Notes: generated by a model not told the origin, from the sequence alone. A DNA stretch of 37,613 nucleotides from Lachnospiraceae bacterium (GCA_011958945.1 BLLT01000015.1:1-37613), one strand, 5' to 3'. Positions 21,544 to 31,042 are shown, counted from the first letter of the stretch. Program-made: numbers and translations.

Positions 21544-21741
21544 ATGGAGGTTTGCGTGTAAAAGCGTTATAGAGAACAGAAGGCTATTTAGGGATGAATA
21601 AGCTGTGGATGAAGTAGAAATGTAGATAAAGTCTCCTGTAGCAGAAGGAGGATGGCGTTGCATGCCGGATTCATTTTGTTACGGGAGATTTTTTACCATA
21701 TAGGAAATAAGCAGATATATAGGATTGAGGTGGAAAGTTTT

Positions 21742-22449
21742 ATGGTCAGGATAGCGATTGTGGAAGATGAAATAATGTATAAAAAACAGCTGGAAGATTT
21801 TTTGCATCAGTATGAGAAAGAGAGAAAAGAAACATTTGAAATTACTCTGTTTACAGATGGAGATGAAATAATAGAGAATTATAAGGCACAGTTTGATATT
21901 ATCCTTATGGATATTCAAATGCAGTTTATGGATGGAATGACTACAGCAGAGGCAATAAGGGAAGTGGATTCGGAAGTAATTATTATATTTATAACAAATC
22001 TGCGTCAGTATGCCATACGGGGGTATGCAGTGGATGCTCTGGACTATGTGGTAAAACCGATATCCTATTTTGCTTTTTCGGAGAGGTTAAACAGAGCTGT
22101 CAGGCGGTTGAAAAAAAGAACAAAACATACCATTATAGTGAAAATGAGGGGAGGTATAACACGGATTGATGTGGCGGATCTTTATTATGTGGAGAGCAGA
22201 GATCATACAATGATTTACCACACTGCCAAAAAAAATATAGAGGCGTCCGGTACAATGAAAGAAGCGGAAAATATGCTTGTAGAATTTCATTTTTTCAGAG
22301 GGAATAAAGGATATCTGATTAATTTAGCCCATGTGGATTCCATACAGAATGATTATGCCGTTGTCCGAGGGGAAAAACTGCTTTTAAGCAGATCCAGGAA
22401 GAATGCTTTTATGGAGGAATTGACAAATTACTGGGGGGAAGTGAAATAG
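21742..22449 (+). CDS. LytTR-family response regulator
   Basis: MVRIAIVEDE, DIILMDIQMQFMDGMTTAEAIRE receiver; IDVADLYYVESRDHTMIYHT LytTR domain. Start moved from 21652 to the ATG after GAGGTGGAAAG. Confidence 0.93.
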   Translation: MVRIAIVEDEIMYKKQLEDFLHQYEKERKETFEITLFTDGDEIIENYKAQFDIILMDIQMQFMDGMTTAEAIREVDSEVIIIFITNLRQYAIRGYAVDALDYVVKPISYFAFSERLNRAVRRLKKRTKHTIIVKMRGGITRIDVADLYYVESRDHTMIYHTAKKNIEASGTMKEAENMLVEFHFFRGNKGYLINLAHVDSIQNDYAVVRGEKLLLSRSRKNAFMEELTNYWGEVK

Positions 22450-22451
22450 GG

Positions 22452-23765
22452 ATGGAAAATGTATTTCTTGATATTCCGAGGCTTTATACGGCAATTGCAG
22501 AGTGGACGGCCTGCATGGTGTATATTTTGAATATGAAAAAACGTTTTAAAGGAAAAACTCTGGCATTTTTATCATTAGGCGGACTTTTGATACAGAGTTT
22601 TTTCCTTGTTGTGACAGGAAATGTAAATATCATCTGGTGGATTCCCTGTATGATTACAGCCGTAATTTTGATGATCGGCTTTATCTGGATTTGTCATAAA
22701 GGAGACTGGAAGGATGCAGTGTATGTAGGGCTTCATGCTTTTGTTCTTGCGGAATTTGCTGCGTCTTTAGAATGGCTTTTGCACTGTTATTTTTTTAATG
22801 AAAAAGCAACGGATGCTGTCAGTTTTTGGATGACGGCTGTTATTTATGGGATTGTTTATAGTTTTTATGCCAGTCTGTTAAAGCGCCAGCAGTTGGAAAA
22901 TGAACAGCTGGATATAAAAGGGCCGGAACTTATGGCGACATTGCTGATTGCAGTTTCGATTTTTTCTGTAAGCAATCTGAGTTTTGTTTCAATGGATACT
23001 CCTTTCAGTACTTCCTATCAGGGTGCAGTGGCTATCATCCGGACAATGGTGGATTTGGGCGGTGCGGCGATTATGTATGCCTATTATTTGCAGCGTTTTC
23101 AATTTCGAATGAAACAGGAACTTTCCCTTATGCAGAATATTGTCCAGAATCAGTATCTCCAATATCAGATGTCAAAAGAGAGCATTGATGTAATCAATTA
23201 TAAATACCATGATTTAAAACATCAGATTGCCGTGCTGAGGGCGGAAGAGAGCGCAGAAAAAAGGATGGCTTTCCTGGATAGCATGGAAGAAGAAATTCAC
23301 CAATACGAGGTACAGAATAAAACGGGAAACAAAGTATTGGATGCAGTGCTTACAAGCAAAAATGTGGTTTGTGAACAGAACGGGATTTCCTTAAACTGTG
23401 TGGCAGACGGAGAACTATTGGACTTTATGGATATTATGGATATCTGTACGATTTTGGGGAATGCTCTGGATAATGCCATTGAGTGTGAAAAAAAGATTCA
23501 GGAAAAGGAAAAAAGGCTGATAGATGTAGCAATTTTTTCGAAAAAGGATTTTCTTATTATGCGGTTTGAAAATTATTTTGATGGGGAATTAAAATTTTCA
23601 GAAGGTAATTTGAAGACAACAAAAACAAAAAGAAGCGAACTTCATGGCTATGGGATTAAAAGTATTAAGCATGCGGTAAAAAAATATGGCGGAGCGGTGA
23701 ATATTAATGTAGAGGAAAACTGGTTTGAATTAAAAGTGTTGATTCCTATTCCATCGAAAAACTGA
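22452..23765 (+). CDS. GHKL-family sensor histidine kinase (AgrC/ComD-like architecture)
   Basis: Multiple N-terminal TM helices; YKYHDLKHQIAVL H-box; ILGNALDNAIE N-box; HGYGIKSIKHAVKKYGG G-box. Confidence 0.93.
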   Translation: MENVFLDIPRLYTAIAEWTACMVYILNMKKRFKGKTLAFLSLGGLLIQSFFLVVTGNVNIIWWIPCMITAVILMIGFIWICHKGDWKDAVYVGLHAFVLAEFAASLEWLLHCYFFNEKATDAVSFWMTAVIYGIVYSFYASLLKRQQLENEQLDIKGPELMATLLIAVSIFSVSNLSFVSMDTPFSTSYQGAVAIIRTMVDLGGAAIMYAYYLQRFQFRMKQELSLMQNIVQNQYLQYQMSKESIDVINYKYHDLKHQIAVLRAEESAEKRMAFLDSMEEEIHQYEVQNKTGNKVLDAVLTSKNVVCEQNGISLNCVADGELLDFMDIMDICTILGNALDNAIECEKKIQEKEKRLIDVAIFSKKDFLIMRFENYFDGELKFSEGNLKTTKTKRSELHGYGIKSIKHAVKKYGGAVNINVEENWFELKVLIPIPSKN

Positions 23766-23824
23766 ATTGAATGTTTTGCACAAAAAGAATATTTTAGAAT
23801 TGTGAAATATGCACATTTCGTTGA

Positions 23825-23858
23825 ACAGTTTACGAAAAAAAAATACAGTTTACGAAAA
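23825..23858 (+). promoter_or_regulatory. Paired direct repeat, candidate LytTR operator
   Basis: ACAGTTTACGAAAA at 23825-23838 and again at 23845-23858, start-to-start 20 bp. Confidence 0.7.
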
Positions 23859-23863
23859 GTGCG

Positions 23864-23891
23864 TTTGCAGAATAAAAAAGAATGCTATACT
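23864..23891 (+). promoter_or_regulatory. Candidate sigma-A promoter for the GH3 cluster
   Basis: TTTGCA (23864-23869), 16-bp spacer, TATACT (23886-23891) preceded by TGC (extended -10). Confidence 0.6.
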
Positions 23892-23929
23892 AAGAGCCAT
23901 CAAAAACAGATGAAAAGAAGGAGGCAAAA

Positions 23930-26900
23930 ATGTTTAGGAAAAAGTTAAACAAAACAGTGGCTCTGTTGTTGTGCGGCATTCTTACATTTAGTGTTATGGC
24001 ATGCGGCAACAGTACAGAACAGCCGGCAGAAATGCAGGAAGAAACAACACAGGAAACGTCTGATGCGTCCGAAAGTCCGGAAACGGTTCAGACGGCATCA
24101 CCGGAAACACCGGTGCTGTATGAGTCAGAGTATGGGAGCAAGGCGGAAGCTTTGGAGGCTGGCCTTGCACTGAATCTGGAAATTTCCAAAGAAGGTATGA
24201 TCCTTTTGAAGAATGAAGAAAAAGCACTTCCTCTTGCAGGCGGTGCAAAAGTAACGCTGCTCGGTTATGCGGCGATTAATCCGGATGCAGGCAGCGGAGC
24301 AAACGTAGTAGATGCTTCGGCAGGGGCTGCTATTGCAAAGAAAACTGTCATAACCAGCATGGAAGATGCGGGCTTTAGCCTGAATAAAACGGTGATTGAC
24401 CTGTATACTAAGTGGGAATCTGAGGATGTGGAAGGCGCAGAGGCGGATGACCAGGGAAATATTCCCAAGAAAACTTCCGATATTCTGGTTGCTGAGGACT
24501 TTGCAGAGGCTTCAGAGACAGATGAGTGGAAATCCTCAATTGAGGAATACAGTGATGCGGCTATCGTAGTTATTTCCGGTGGAACCGGTGAAATTTCAGG
24601 AGATGGAAGAGTGCATCCCTGTCAGTTGGATGATGTACAGTATGACCTGATTGATTATGCGACAGAAAATTTTGACAAAGTTATCGTACTGGTAAACAAA
24701 AGTACACCGATTGAGATAGCGGATATCCAGAGAAACAGCAAAGTAGATGCTGTGCTGAATATCGGTGAACCCGGTGATAACGGGTTTGATGCCCTTGGTA
24801 TGATTCTTTCCGGCGAGGTGAATCCTTCCGGCAGGACAGTGGATGCCTGGGCGGTAGATTTTACGAAGAACCCGTCTTATCCTATTTTCAACATCTCTTT
24901 GAGCGATGATGGACAGAGCACGGACGGAAACGGTAATCTGGTTGGATATACCCGTTACAGTGTAAACGGCGAACTGGTAGATACATGGTCCGTAGGTTAT
25001 GAAGAAGGTATCTATGTGGGATATAGATATTATGAGACAAGAGCTCACGAAGAAGGCGGCAGCTGGTGGGAAAATAATGTAAACTATCCTTTTGGCTATG
25101 GTCTTTCCTACACTGATTTCACATGGGAAGTTACACCTGCCACGGCGGCGGATTCTGCCATTACAAAAGATGACACATTGTCATTTGACGTAAAAGTAAC
25201 AAATAATGGCGATGTTGCAGGTAAAGATGTTGTTCAGCTGTATTATACGGCTCCTTATGGTGAAGAGGAGACCGGAAACGAAACGGTAATCGAGAAAGCT
25301 TATGTTGTCCTTGGGGATTATGCAAAGACAGGTATTATCGAACCGGGTGCCAGCGAGACAGTGACGCTTTCCGTAAAGGTATCCGATATGGCTTCTTATG
25401 ATGAAGTGACAGATAAGACTTATGTGCTGGATGCCGGTACATATAATGTAAAGATTGCAGAAAACTCACATTATGGAATGGGCGATAATGATATTGACTT
25501 TAATTATTCCGTAGGGGAAAAGGCTCTTTGCAATACGGCAGTGACAGGGGCAGAGATTACAAATGTTCTGGATGATGTGACAGAAGGCTTTAAGAGCGAA
25601 GGTTATACGGCACTGAGCCGCAGTGATTTTGCAGGCACTATGCCGGATGGTTTTGAACACGTAAAGGAAATTTCTGAGGAAGAACTGGCAACATGGAAAT
25701 ATGATGATGAGGCATTTAATGCTTATTATGATGCAGCAAGCATTGGTACGCCTGTTTATGAGACGGATGCGGCAAACCGTACGTCAGACAGATATAGTGT
25801 GGTACTTTCCGACTTAATCGGTGCAGATGCGGATGATCCTCGTTATCAGGAACTGGTAGAGCAGCTGACATTAGAAGAGATGATAAACATGGTGAATTCC
25901 GGCGGTTTTGATTCCGAGGCAATTCCTTATATAGGCAAACCTTATTCCCGTGATACGGACGGTCCTAAAGGCTGGACGGGCAACTATACGGATACAAATG
26001 ACAGATATAACTATTTTGCAGCAGAGCCTATGATAGCGGCAACCTATAATAATGATCTTCTTTACCAGATGGGCGTTATGATTGGCGAACAAGGTTTGTG
26101 GGGCAACAGCACACAGGAAAGCGGTATGGTTTATAACTATACAGGCTGGTATGCACCGGGCATGAATATTCATCGTTCTCCTTTCGACAGACGCGGATCT
26201 GAGTATTATTCGGAGGATCCTTACCTTACAGGAAAACTGGCAGCGAATGTGTCTCTGGGTGCAAAATCAAAAGGGGCTTACATTACGCTGAAGCACTTTG
26301 CATTCCACAATGACGGTGCCGGTTCGAGTACTTACCGTAACGGCGCGATGGGTGCAGATGGTACGGGAACAGGCGGTTTATCCGCATGGATGACAGAACA
26401 GGCTGCACGTGAAATTTACTTAAAAGGATTCCAGAGGGCGGTAGAAGAAGGCGAAGCAACGTTTGCAATGGGTTCCTTTACCAGAATCGGTAAGACATGG
26501 TGCGGCGGCAGTTATGCGGTGATGAATCAGATTACCCGCGGCGAGTGGGGATTCAAAGGATCGGTGGTAACAGATATCGTTATATATAATACATGTAATG
26601 CTTACCAGTTGATTAAATCGGGTGCTAATCTGATGCTGGATGCCATGGTTTATAATATAGAAGGCGGTATCTACCTGGATAAAGAAGAAATCCTTGCCAT
26701 GGATGAAGATGCAAAGAACATTACCATTCATTGTCTTCAGGAAGCAACAAAACAGGTTCTGTATATGGTTGCGAACAGCAATGCTATGCAGATGCCGAAG
26801 GGAACTAAAGTAGTTTATAAGGATACTGTTGAAGTGGACGGCGAAGATGTTGCGATGACGCTTGAAAATGCAAAAACAGGCGAAGCTTATACTTCCATAG

Positions 26901-27109
26901 AAGTGAATACGGCTATTCTGAATACTTATTATCCGTATTCCAATATTACTTATACAGTGGAAGGACTTCCGGAAGGATTAAGCTTTGATGCGGAAGCCGG
27001 CGTTATAAGCGGTATCCCGTCGGCGGCAGGAAGCTATACGGTTAAGATTACAGCAGAAGCGACAGGTTACGAATCCGCTTCTATAGAATTACCCCTTACC
27101 GTTGAATAA
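23930..27109 (+). CDS. GH3-family lipoprotein with permuted domain order and C-terminal putative Ig (He_PIG-like) domain
   Basis: Lipobox SVMACG; EGMILLKNEEKALPL (GH3 C-domain) precedes YPFGYGLSYTDF (FnIII-like), which precedes the barrel motifs (DTDGPKG, HRSPFDRRGSEYYSEDPYLTGK, LKHFAFHN, WGFKGSVVTD); C-terminal GLPEGLSFDAEAGVISGIPSAAGSYTVKITA. Confidence 0.9.
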   Translation: MFRKKLNKTVALLLCGILTFSVMACGNSTEQPAEMQEETTQETSDASESPETVQTASPETPVLYESEYGSKAEALEAGLALNLEISKEGMILLKNEEKALPLAGGAKVTLLGYAAINPDAGSGANVVDASAGAAIAKKTVITSMEDAGFSLNKTVIDLYTKWESEDVEGAEADDQGNIPKKTSDILVAEDFAEASETDEWKSSIEEYSDAAIVVISGGTGEISGDGRVHPCQLDDVQYDLIDYATENFDKVIVLVNKSTPIEIADIQRNSKVDAVLNIGEPGDNGFDALGMILSGEVNPSGRTVDAWAVDFTKNPSYPIFNISLSDDGQSTDGNGNLVGYTRYSVNGELVDTWSVGYEEGIYVGYRYYETRAHEEGGSWWENNVNYPFGYGLSYTDFTWEVTPATAADSAITKDDTLSFDVKVTNNGDVAGKDVVQLYYTAPYGEEETGNETVIEKAYVVLGDYAKTGIIEPGASETVTLSVKVSDMASYDEVTDKTYVLDAGTYNVKIAENSHYGMGDNDIDFNYSVGEKALCNTAVTGAEITNVLDDVTEGFKSEGYTALSRSDFAGTMPDGFEHVKEISEEELATWKYDDEAFNAYYDAASIGTPVYETDAANRTSDRYSVVLSDLIGADADDPRYQELVEQLTLEEMINMVNSGGFDSEAIPYIGKPYSRDTDGPKGWTGNYTDTNDRYNYFAAEPMIAATYNNDLLYQMGVMIGEQGLWGNSTQESGMVYNYTGWYAPGMNIHRSPFDRRGSEYYSEDPYLTGKLAANVSLGAKSKGAYITLKHFAFHNDGAGSSTYRNGAMGADGTGTGGLSAWMTEQAAREIYLKGFQRAVEEGEATFAMGSFTRIGKTWCGGSYAVMNQITRGEWGFKGSVVTDIVIYNTCNAYQLIKSGANLMLDAMVYNIEGGIYLDKEEILAMDEDAKNITIHCLQEATKQVLYMVANSNAMQMPKGTKVVYKDTVEVDGEDVAMTLENAKTGEAYTSIEVNTAILNTYYPYSNITYTVEGLPEGLSFDAEAGVISGIPSAAGSYTVKITAEATGYESASIELPLTVE

Positions 27110-27145
27110 GAGACAGATATTTTTAGATAATAATAAAGAACCTTT

Positions 27146-27185
27146 ACAGATGCAGTTGCGGCACTGGCCGCAATTGTATCTGTTT
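27146..27185 (+). terminator. Hairpin between GH3-1 and the lipoprotein gene (terminator or attenuator)
   Basis: ACAGATGCAGTTGCGGC-ACTG-GCCGCAATTGTATCTGT: 17-bp stem with two G-U pairs; weak T tract. Confidence 0.55.
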
Positions 27186-27256
27186 CAAAATACCCATGGA
27201 ATCGGGTTGGAACTCTTACAGTAAATTTAAATCAGAAAAAAATGGAGGAAAATGGA

Positions 27257-27922
27257 ATGAAAAAGAAAGCGGCAGCTGCCGTACTCATGGCGGCGGTAAC
27301 GATATTTATGATAGCTTGCGGCGGCAGTAACGATGCGGGGAACGGTGCAGCGCCTGAAAGTGAAGAGACGGCGGAAGCTGAAGAAGAAAGTGCAGATACA
27401 GAAGGAACGGGAACAGAATATATTTTTGAAGCAGAATATACCGTATTGGAAGGGCTGGAAGGACTCGGCGTATCCGGTTCGCCGACAGGAATAGGCCTTG
27501 CAAAGGAAAAAGCCAGTGCAAGTAATGGATTTTATGTAGGAGAACTCGGCACATCCAGTCCGATTACTTTTGTGATTACATCTGATGCCGATGCAGCAGC
27601 TACTTTAAAAGGCGTATTCGGCTCCAATGCTTTGGGAAACTGCAGTTGGAATCCGGAAAGCTTTATTGTGACTGTGAACGGCGAAGCAGTCCAGTATGAG
27701 GAATTTACAACGGATAATGGAATGGATGCAAACGATCAGGAAAATTTCAAGACAAAAAATCTTGGTGAAATTCAGTTAAAAGCAGGAGAAAATGAGATTG
27801 TTTTTGTTGCAGGGGATAACACCTATCGAAGCAATCTTCCCAGTGCACCTTCTATAGACTGTCTGAAAATTACAACAGAAGCGGCGCTTTCCATGGAAGA
27901 AGTTGTGGAAAATATTGAATAA
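27257..27922 (+). CDS. Putative lipoprotein with carbohydrate-binding-like beta-sandwich domain
   Basis: Lipobox MIACGG; Glu-rich linker; EAEYTVLEG ... GGENEIVF-like pattern (LKAGENEIVFVAGD) suggestive of CBM6/35-type domains; start moved to ATG after GGAGG. Confidence 0.6.
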   Translation: MKKKAAAAVLMAAVTIFMIACGGSNDAGNGAAPESEETAEAEEESADTEGTGTEYIFEAEYTVLEGLEGLGVSGSPTGIGLAKEKASASNGFYVGELGTSSPITFVITSDADAAATLKGVFGSNALGNCSWNPESFIVTVNGEAVQYEEFTTDNGMDANDQENFKTKNLGEIQLKAGENEIVFVAGDNTYRSNLPSAPSIDCLKITTEAALSMEEVVENIE

Positions 27923-27986
27923 TACTGTGAAATATTTGTGCATGCGATTCCTCTGTTAAGGGATTGCGGCAGAAATGGAGAAGATC

Positions 27987-30980
27987 ATGGGGTTAATTTG
28001 GAAGAATAAGAAGACGAGGATATGGCTGATTGTAACGGCTATTGTACTTGTTCTGGGGATTGTGGTTAATGCTGTTTTGCTGAGCGTGCCGATTGTAACA
28101 AATTCATTGAGCCTTGTTTTTGGCGGAGAACGTGCGAATATTACCGAGGATAACAGGACGGAATGGTATGACAGGCAATATGCCAGCAAGGAAGAAGTAT
28201 TGGATGCGGCAAATGATTTTGTAATCGAGGTGGAAAAGGAAGGAATCGTACTCCTTAAAAATGAAAATGATGCGCTTCCCCTGTCAGGCAAAGATGCACA
28301 TATCAGTGTATTTGGCAAGAACTCAGTAAATATCGTTTATTCCGGCTCCGGTTCAGCCAGCAGCAACAGTTCCACTGCACAAAGAACATTGTATGAAAGC
28401 CTTGAAGCGGCGGGAATCTCCTACAATGAAACATTGAAAAGCTTTTATGAGGATTCCGGGAAATCCGGTAAAGGAAGGCCGGAAAATCCCGCTATGACAT
28501 CGGGACAGAGGCTTCCAGGGTTCGGAACCGGCGAAACACCGATGGATTCCTATACTCCGGATGTGGTAGACAGTTATGCCGGATATCAGGATGCGGCGGT
28601 TGTAGTTTTTTCCAGAATCGGCGGCGAGGGTTTTGATCTTCCCAGGGCAATGGCAGAGAGCTTTAACGGTGCCGCTGTGGCGGGGGCTTCGGCGGACAGC
28701 CATTATCTGGAACTGGATGAGAACGAGAAGGCTCTTTTAGAGCATGTAAAAGAAAATTTTTCAAAGGTTATTGTCGTACTGAATGTAGGAACTACCATGG
28801 AAATACCTGAATTGAAGGCGGATGAGGATATTGATGCGATTCTCTGGATAGGATTTCCGGGTGCAACAGGCATTATGGCATTAGGACAGATTTTAACAGG
28901 AACGGATACGGAAGGAAACCAGATTAGCCCTTCCGGCCATACGGTGGATACTTGGGCGGCAGATTTTACGATGGACCCGACCTGGTATAATACTGGTATT
29001 TATGGCAGTGAATATGGCAACCGTTACCTTTATAACGGTGAAACAACGGATTATGCGTTTGTAAACTATGAAGAAGGAATCTATGTGGGATACCGTTATT
29101 ATGAGACCCGGGGCTATGAAGAAGCAGCGGCAGATCCTCAGTCCGTATGGTATGAGAACAGTGTAGTGTATCCTTTTGGGTATGGGCTTTCCTATACGGA
29201 ATTTGACTGGGATGTTTCCTTTGGAACGGATTCCGGCAGCGGAATTACAGCAGATGATACACTGGAGGTATCTGTCACAGTGAAAAATACCGGTGATTAT
29301 GCGGGGAAAGATGTAGTAGAGCTATATTACAGCGCACCGTATGATTACGAGAGTCCGGCGATTGAAAAGTCTCATGTTGTTTTAGGGGATTTTGCTAAAA
29401 CAGATATTTTGGCGCCAGGGGAAGAACAGACGCTTACCCTTACATTAGATGTGGAAGACATGAAGTCTTATGATTATGCAGACGCCAACGAAAACGGATT
29501 CAGCGGGTATGAACTGGAGGCCGGCGAATATCGTATTATTATTGGAAGTGATGCACATACAGCGAAAGCGGATGCAGTGTATACTCTTTCAGAAGATTTG
29601 CAGCTTAAGACAGATATGAATGCGGACGGTGAAGAAACAGAAGTTGCAAATGCATTTGATGATGTCAGTGCCGGTATATTTGGAACGAATACATACGCAT
29701 CTTATGTATCCCGAAAGGACTTTGAGGGTACGCTCCGGACGGAATATCTGGATGATGCCGAAAGAACTTTGACAGATGAACTCAAAGAAGAACTGGACGA
29801 AAGCATCAAGCGTAAATATACGGAACCCGATGCCGGAAAACCTTGGGAAGTGGCGGGAGATGCTCCGGCTATAGTACCGGTGAACAGCGGATTATCCTTG
29901 AGGGATATGCTTTATGATGAAGCAGGAAACTATGTGGGAGAGGTGTCTTTTGACGATCCCAGGTGGGAAACATTGTTAAATGAGATTTCCCTTGATGAGA
30001 TGAAAAATCTGGTGGGATTCGGCGCTTTCCGTACAAGTGAAGTAAAAGGTGTGGACGGAGTGGTGGGAAAACCGCTTACTGTGGATTCAGACGGGCCAAG
30101 CGGGTTTACAAGCTTTTTGTCGGAATCTGTTGTCTATGGTACTTGCGCTTATCAGGCAGAATGTGTGATGGGTTCTACATGGAATGTCCAACTGGCAGAG
30201 AAAATGGGTGAACTGATAGGAGAAGAAGGGCTTGCCGGAAATGAAAAAGGAGACGGGCTGCCTTATTCCGGATGGTACGCTCCGGCGGTTAATATCCATC
30301 GCTCTCCTTTTGCAGGAAGAAATTGGGAGTATTACAGTGAAGACGGTCTGCTGTCCGGTAAGTTTGCAGCCAGTGTAATCAAAGGAGCGGGCAAAAAAGG
30401 CGTTTATTGCTATGTGAAACATTTTGCAGTAAATGATCAGGAGACAGACAGAGAGTATAACGGTATTCTCGTCTGGGCGAACGAACAGTCAATGCGTGAG
30501 ATTTATCTGTATCCTTTTGAGATTGCAGTAAAAGAAGGCGGGGCGACAGGTATGATGTCTTCTTTCAACCGTCTGGGTATGAAATGGGCAGGCGGGAGTT
30601 ACGCATTGCTTACACAGGTGCTCCGTGATGAGTGGGGGTTCCATGGTTCAGTTATTACAGATTACAGCCTGAATACTTATACACATGTGGATGAAATGAT
30701 ACGCGCCGGCGGCGACCTGTTCTTGACACAGGATGTCAAAACATTTGGTATGGAGGATGATGCGACACAAATTGCTATGCTTAGACAGAGCACAAAAAAT
30801 ATTTTGTATATGGTTGCGAACAGCAGCGCCATGAGTATTTCGACAGACGGATATTTAAGGCCGGTATGGCAGATAGTTATGATTTGCGTTGATATTGTTA
30901 TTGTTGCGGCATTGGCTCTTTGGGGTATGTTTGCGGTTCGTTCTGTAAAAAAGAAAGAACAGCAGGGAGAAAAAGCGTAA
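27987..30980 (+). CDS. GH3-family protein with permuted domain order and N- and C-terminal TM anchors
   Basis: KEGIVLLKNENDALPL and SRIGGEGFDLPR precede YPFGYGLSYTEF, which precedes VDSDGPSGF, HRSPFAGRNWEYYSED, KHFAVNDQE, WGFHGSVITDYSLN; TM helices IWLIVTAIVLVLGIVVNAVLL and IVMICVDIVIVAALALWGMFAV. Confidence 0.9.
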   Translation: MGLIWKNKKTRIWLIVTAIVLVLGIVVNAVLLSVPIVTNSLSLVFGGERANITEDNRTEWYDRQYASKEEVLDAANDFVIEVEKEGIVLLKNENDALPLSGKDAHISVFGKNSVNIVYSGSGSASSNSSTAQRTLYESLEAAGISYNETLKSFYEDSGKSGKGRPENPAMTSGQRLPGFGTGETPMDSYTPDVVDSYAGYQDAAVVVFSRIGGEGFDLPRAMAESFNGAAVAGASADSHYLELDENEKALLEHVKENFSKVIVVLNVGTTMEIPELKADEDIDAILWIGFPGATGIMALGQILTGTDTEGNQISPSGHTVDTWAADFTMDPTWYNTGIYGSEYGNRYLYNGETTDYAFVNYEEGIYVGYRYYETRGYEEAAADPQSVWYENSVVYPFGYGLSYTEFDWDVSFGTDSGSGITADDTLEVSVTVKNTGDYAGKDVVELYYSAPYDYESPAIEKSHVVLGDFAKTDILAPGEEQTLTLTLDVEDMKSYDYADANENGFSGYELEAGEYRIIIGSDAHTAKADAVYTLSEDLQLKTDMNADGEETEVANAFDDVSAGIFGTNTYASYVSRKDFEGTLRTEYLDDAERTLTDELKEELDESIKRKYTEPDAGKPWEVAGDAPAIVPVNSGLSLRDMLYDEAGNYVGEVSFDDPRWETLLNEISLDEMKNLVGFGAFRTSEVKGVDGVVGKPLTVDSDGPSGFTSFLSESVVYGTCAYQAECVMGSTWNVQLAEKMGELIGEEGLAGNEKGDGLPYSGWYAPAVNIHRSPFAGRNWEYYSEDGLLSGKFAASVIKGAGKKGVYCYVKHFAVNDQETDREYNGILVWANEQSMREIYLYPFEIAVKEGGATGMMSSFNRLGMKWAGGSYALLTQVLRDEWGFHGSVITDYSLNTYTHVDEMIRAGGDLFLTQDVKTFGMEDDATQIAMLRQSTKNILYMVANSSAMSISTDGYLRPVWQIVMICVDIVIVAALALWGMFAVRSVKKKEQQGEKA

Positions 30981-31002
30981 CACAGGATAGGGGCCTGTAT
31001 AT

Positions 31003-31042
31003 AAAGTAAAAACTGCCGCATCCTGCGGCAGCTTTTTACTTT
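31003..31042 (+). terminator. Bidirectional intrinsic terminator
   Basis: AAAGTAAAAACTGCCGCA-TCC-TGCGGCAGCTTTTTACTTT. Confidence 0.88.

Noticed and set aside
21510-21741. Possible AgrD-like pheromone precursor for the GHKL kinase
   Set aside because: No short ORF with a convincing AgrD-like Cys motif and charged tail was found in this interval or between the kinase and GH3-1; the signal is unknown.
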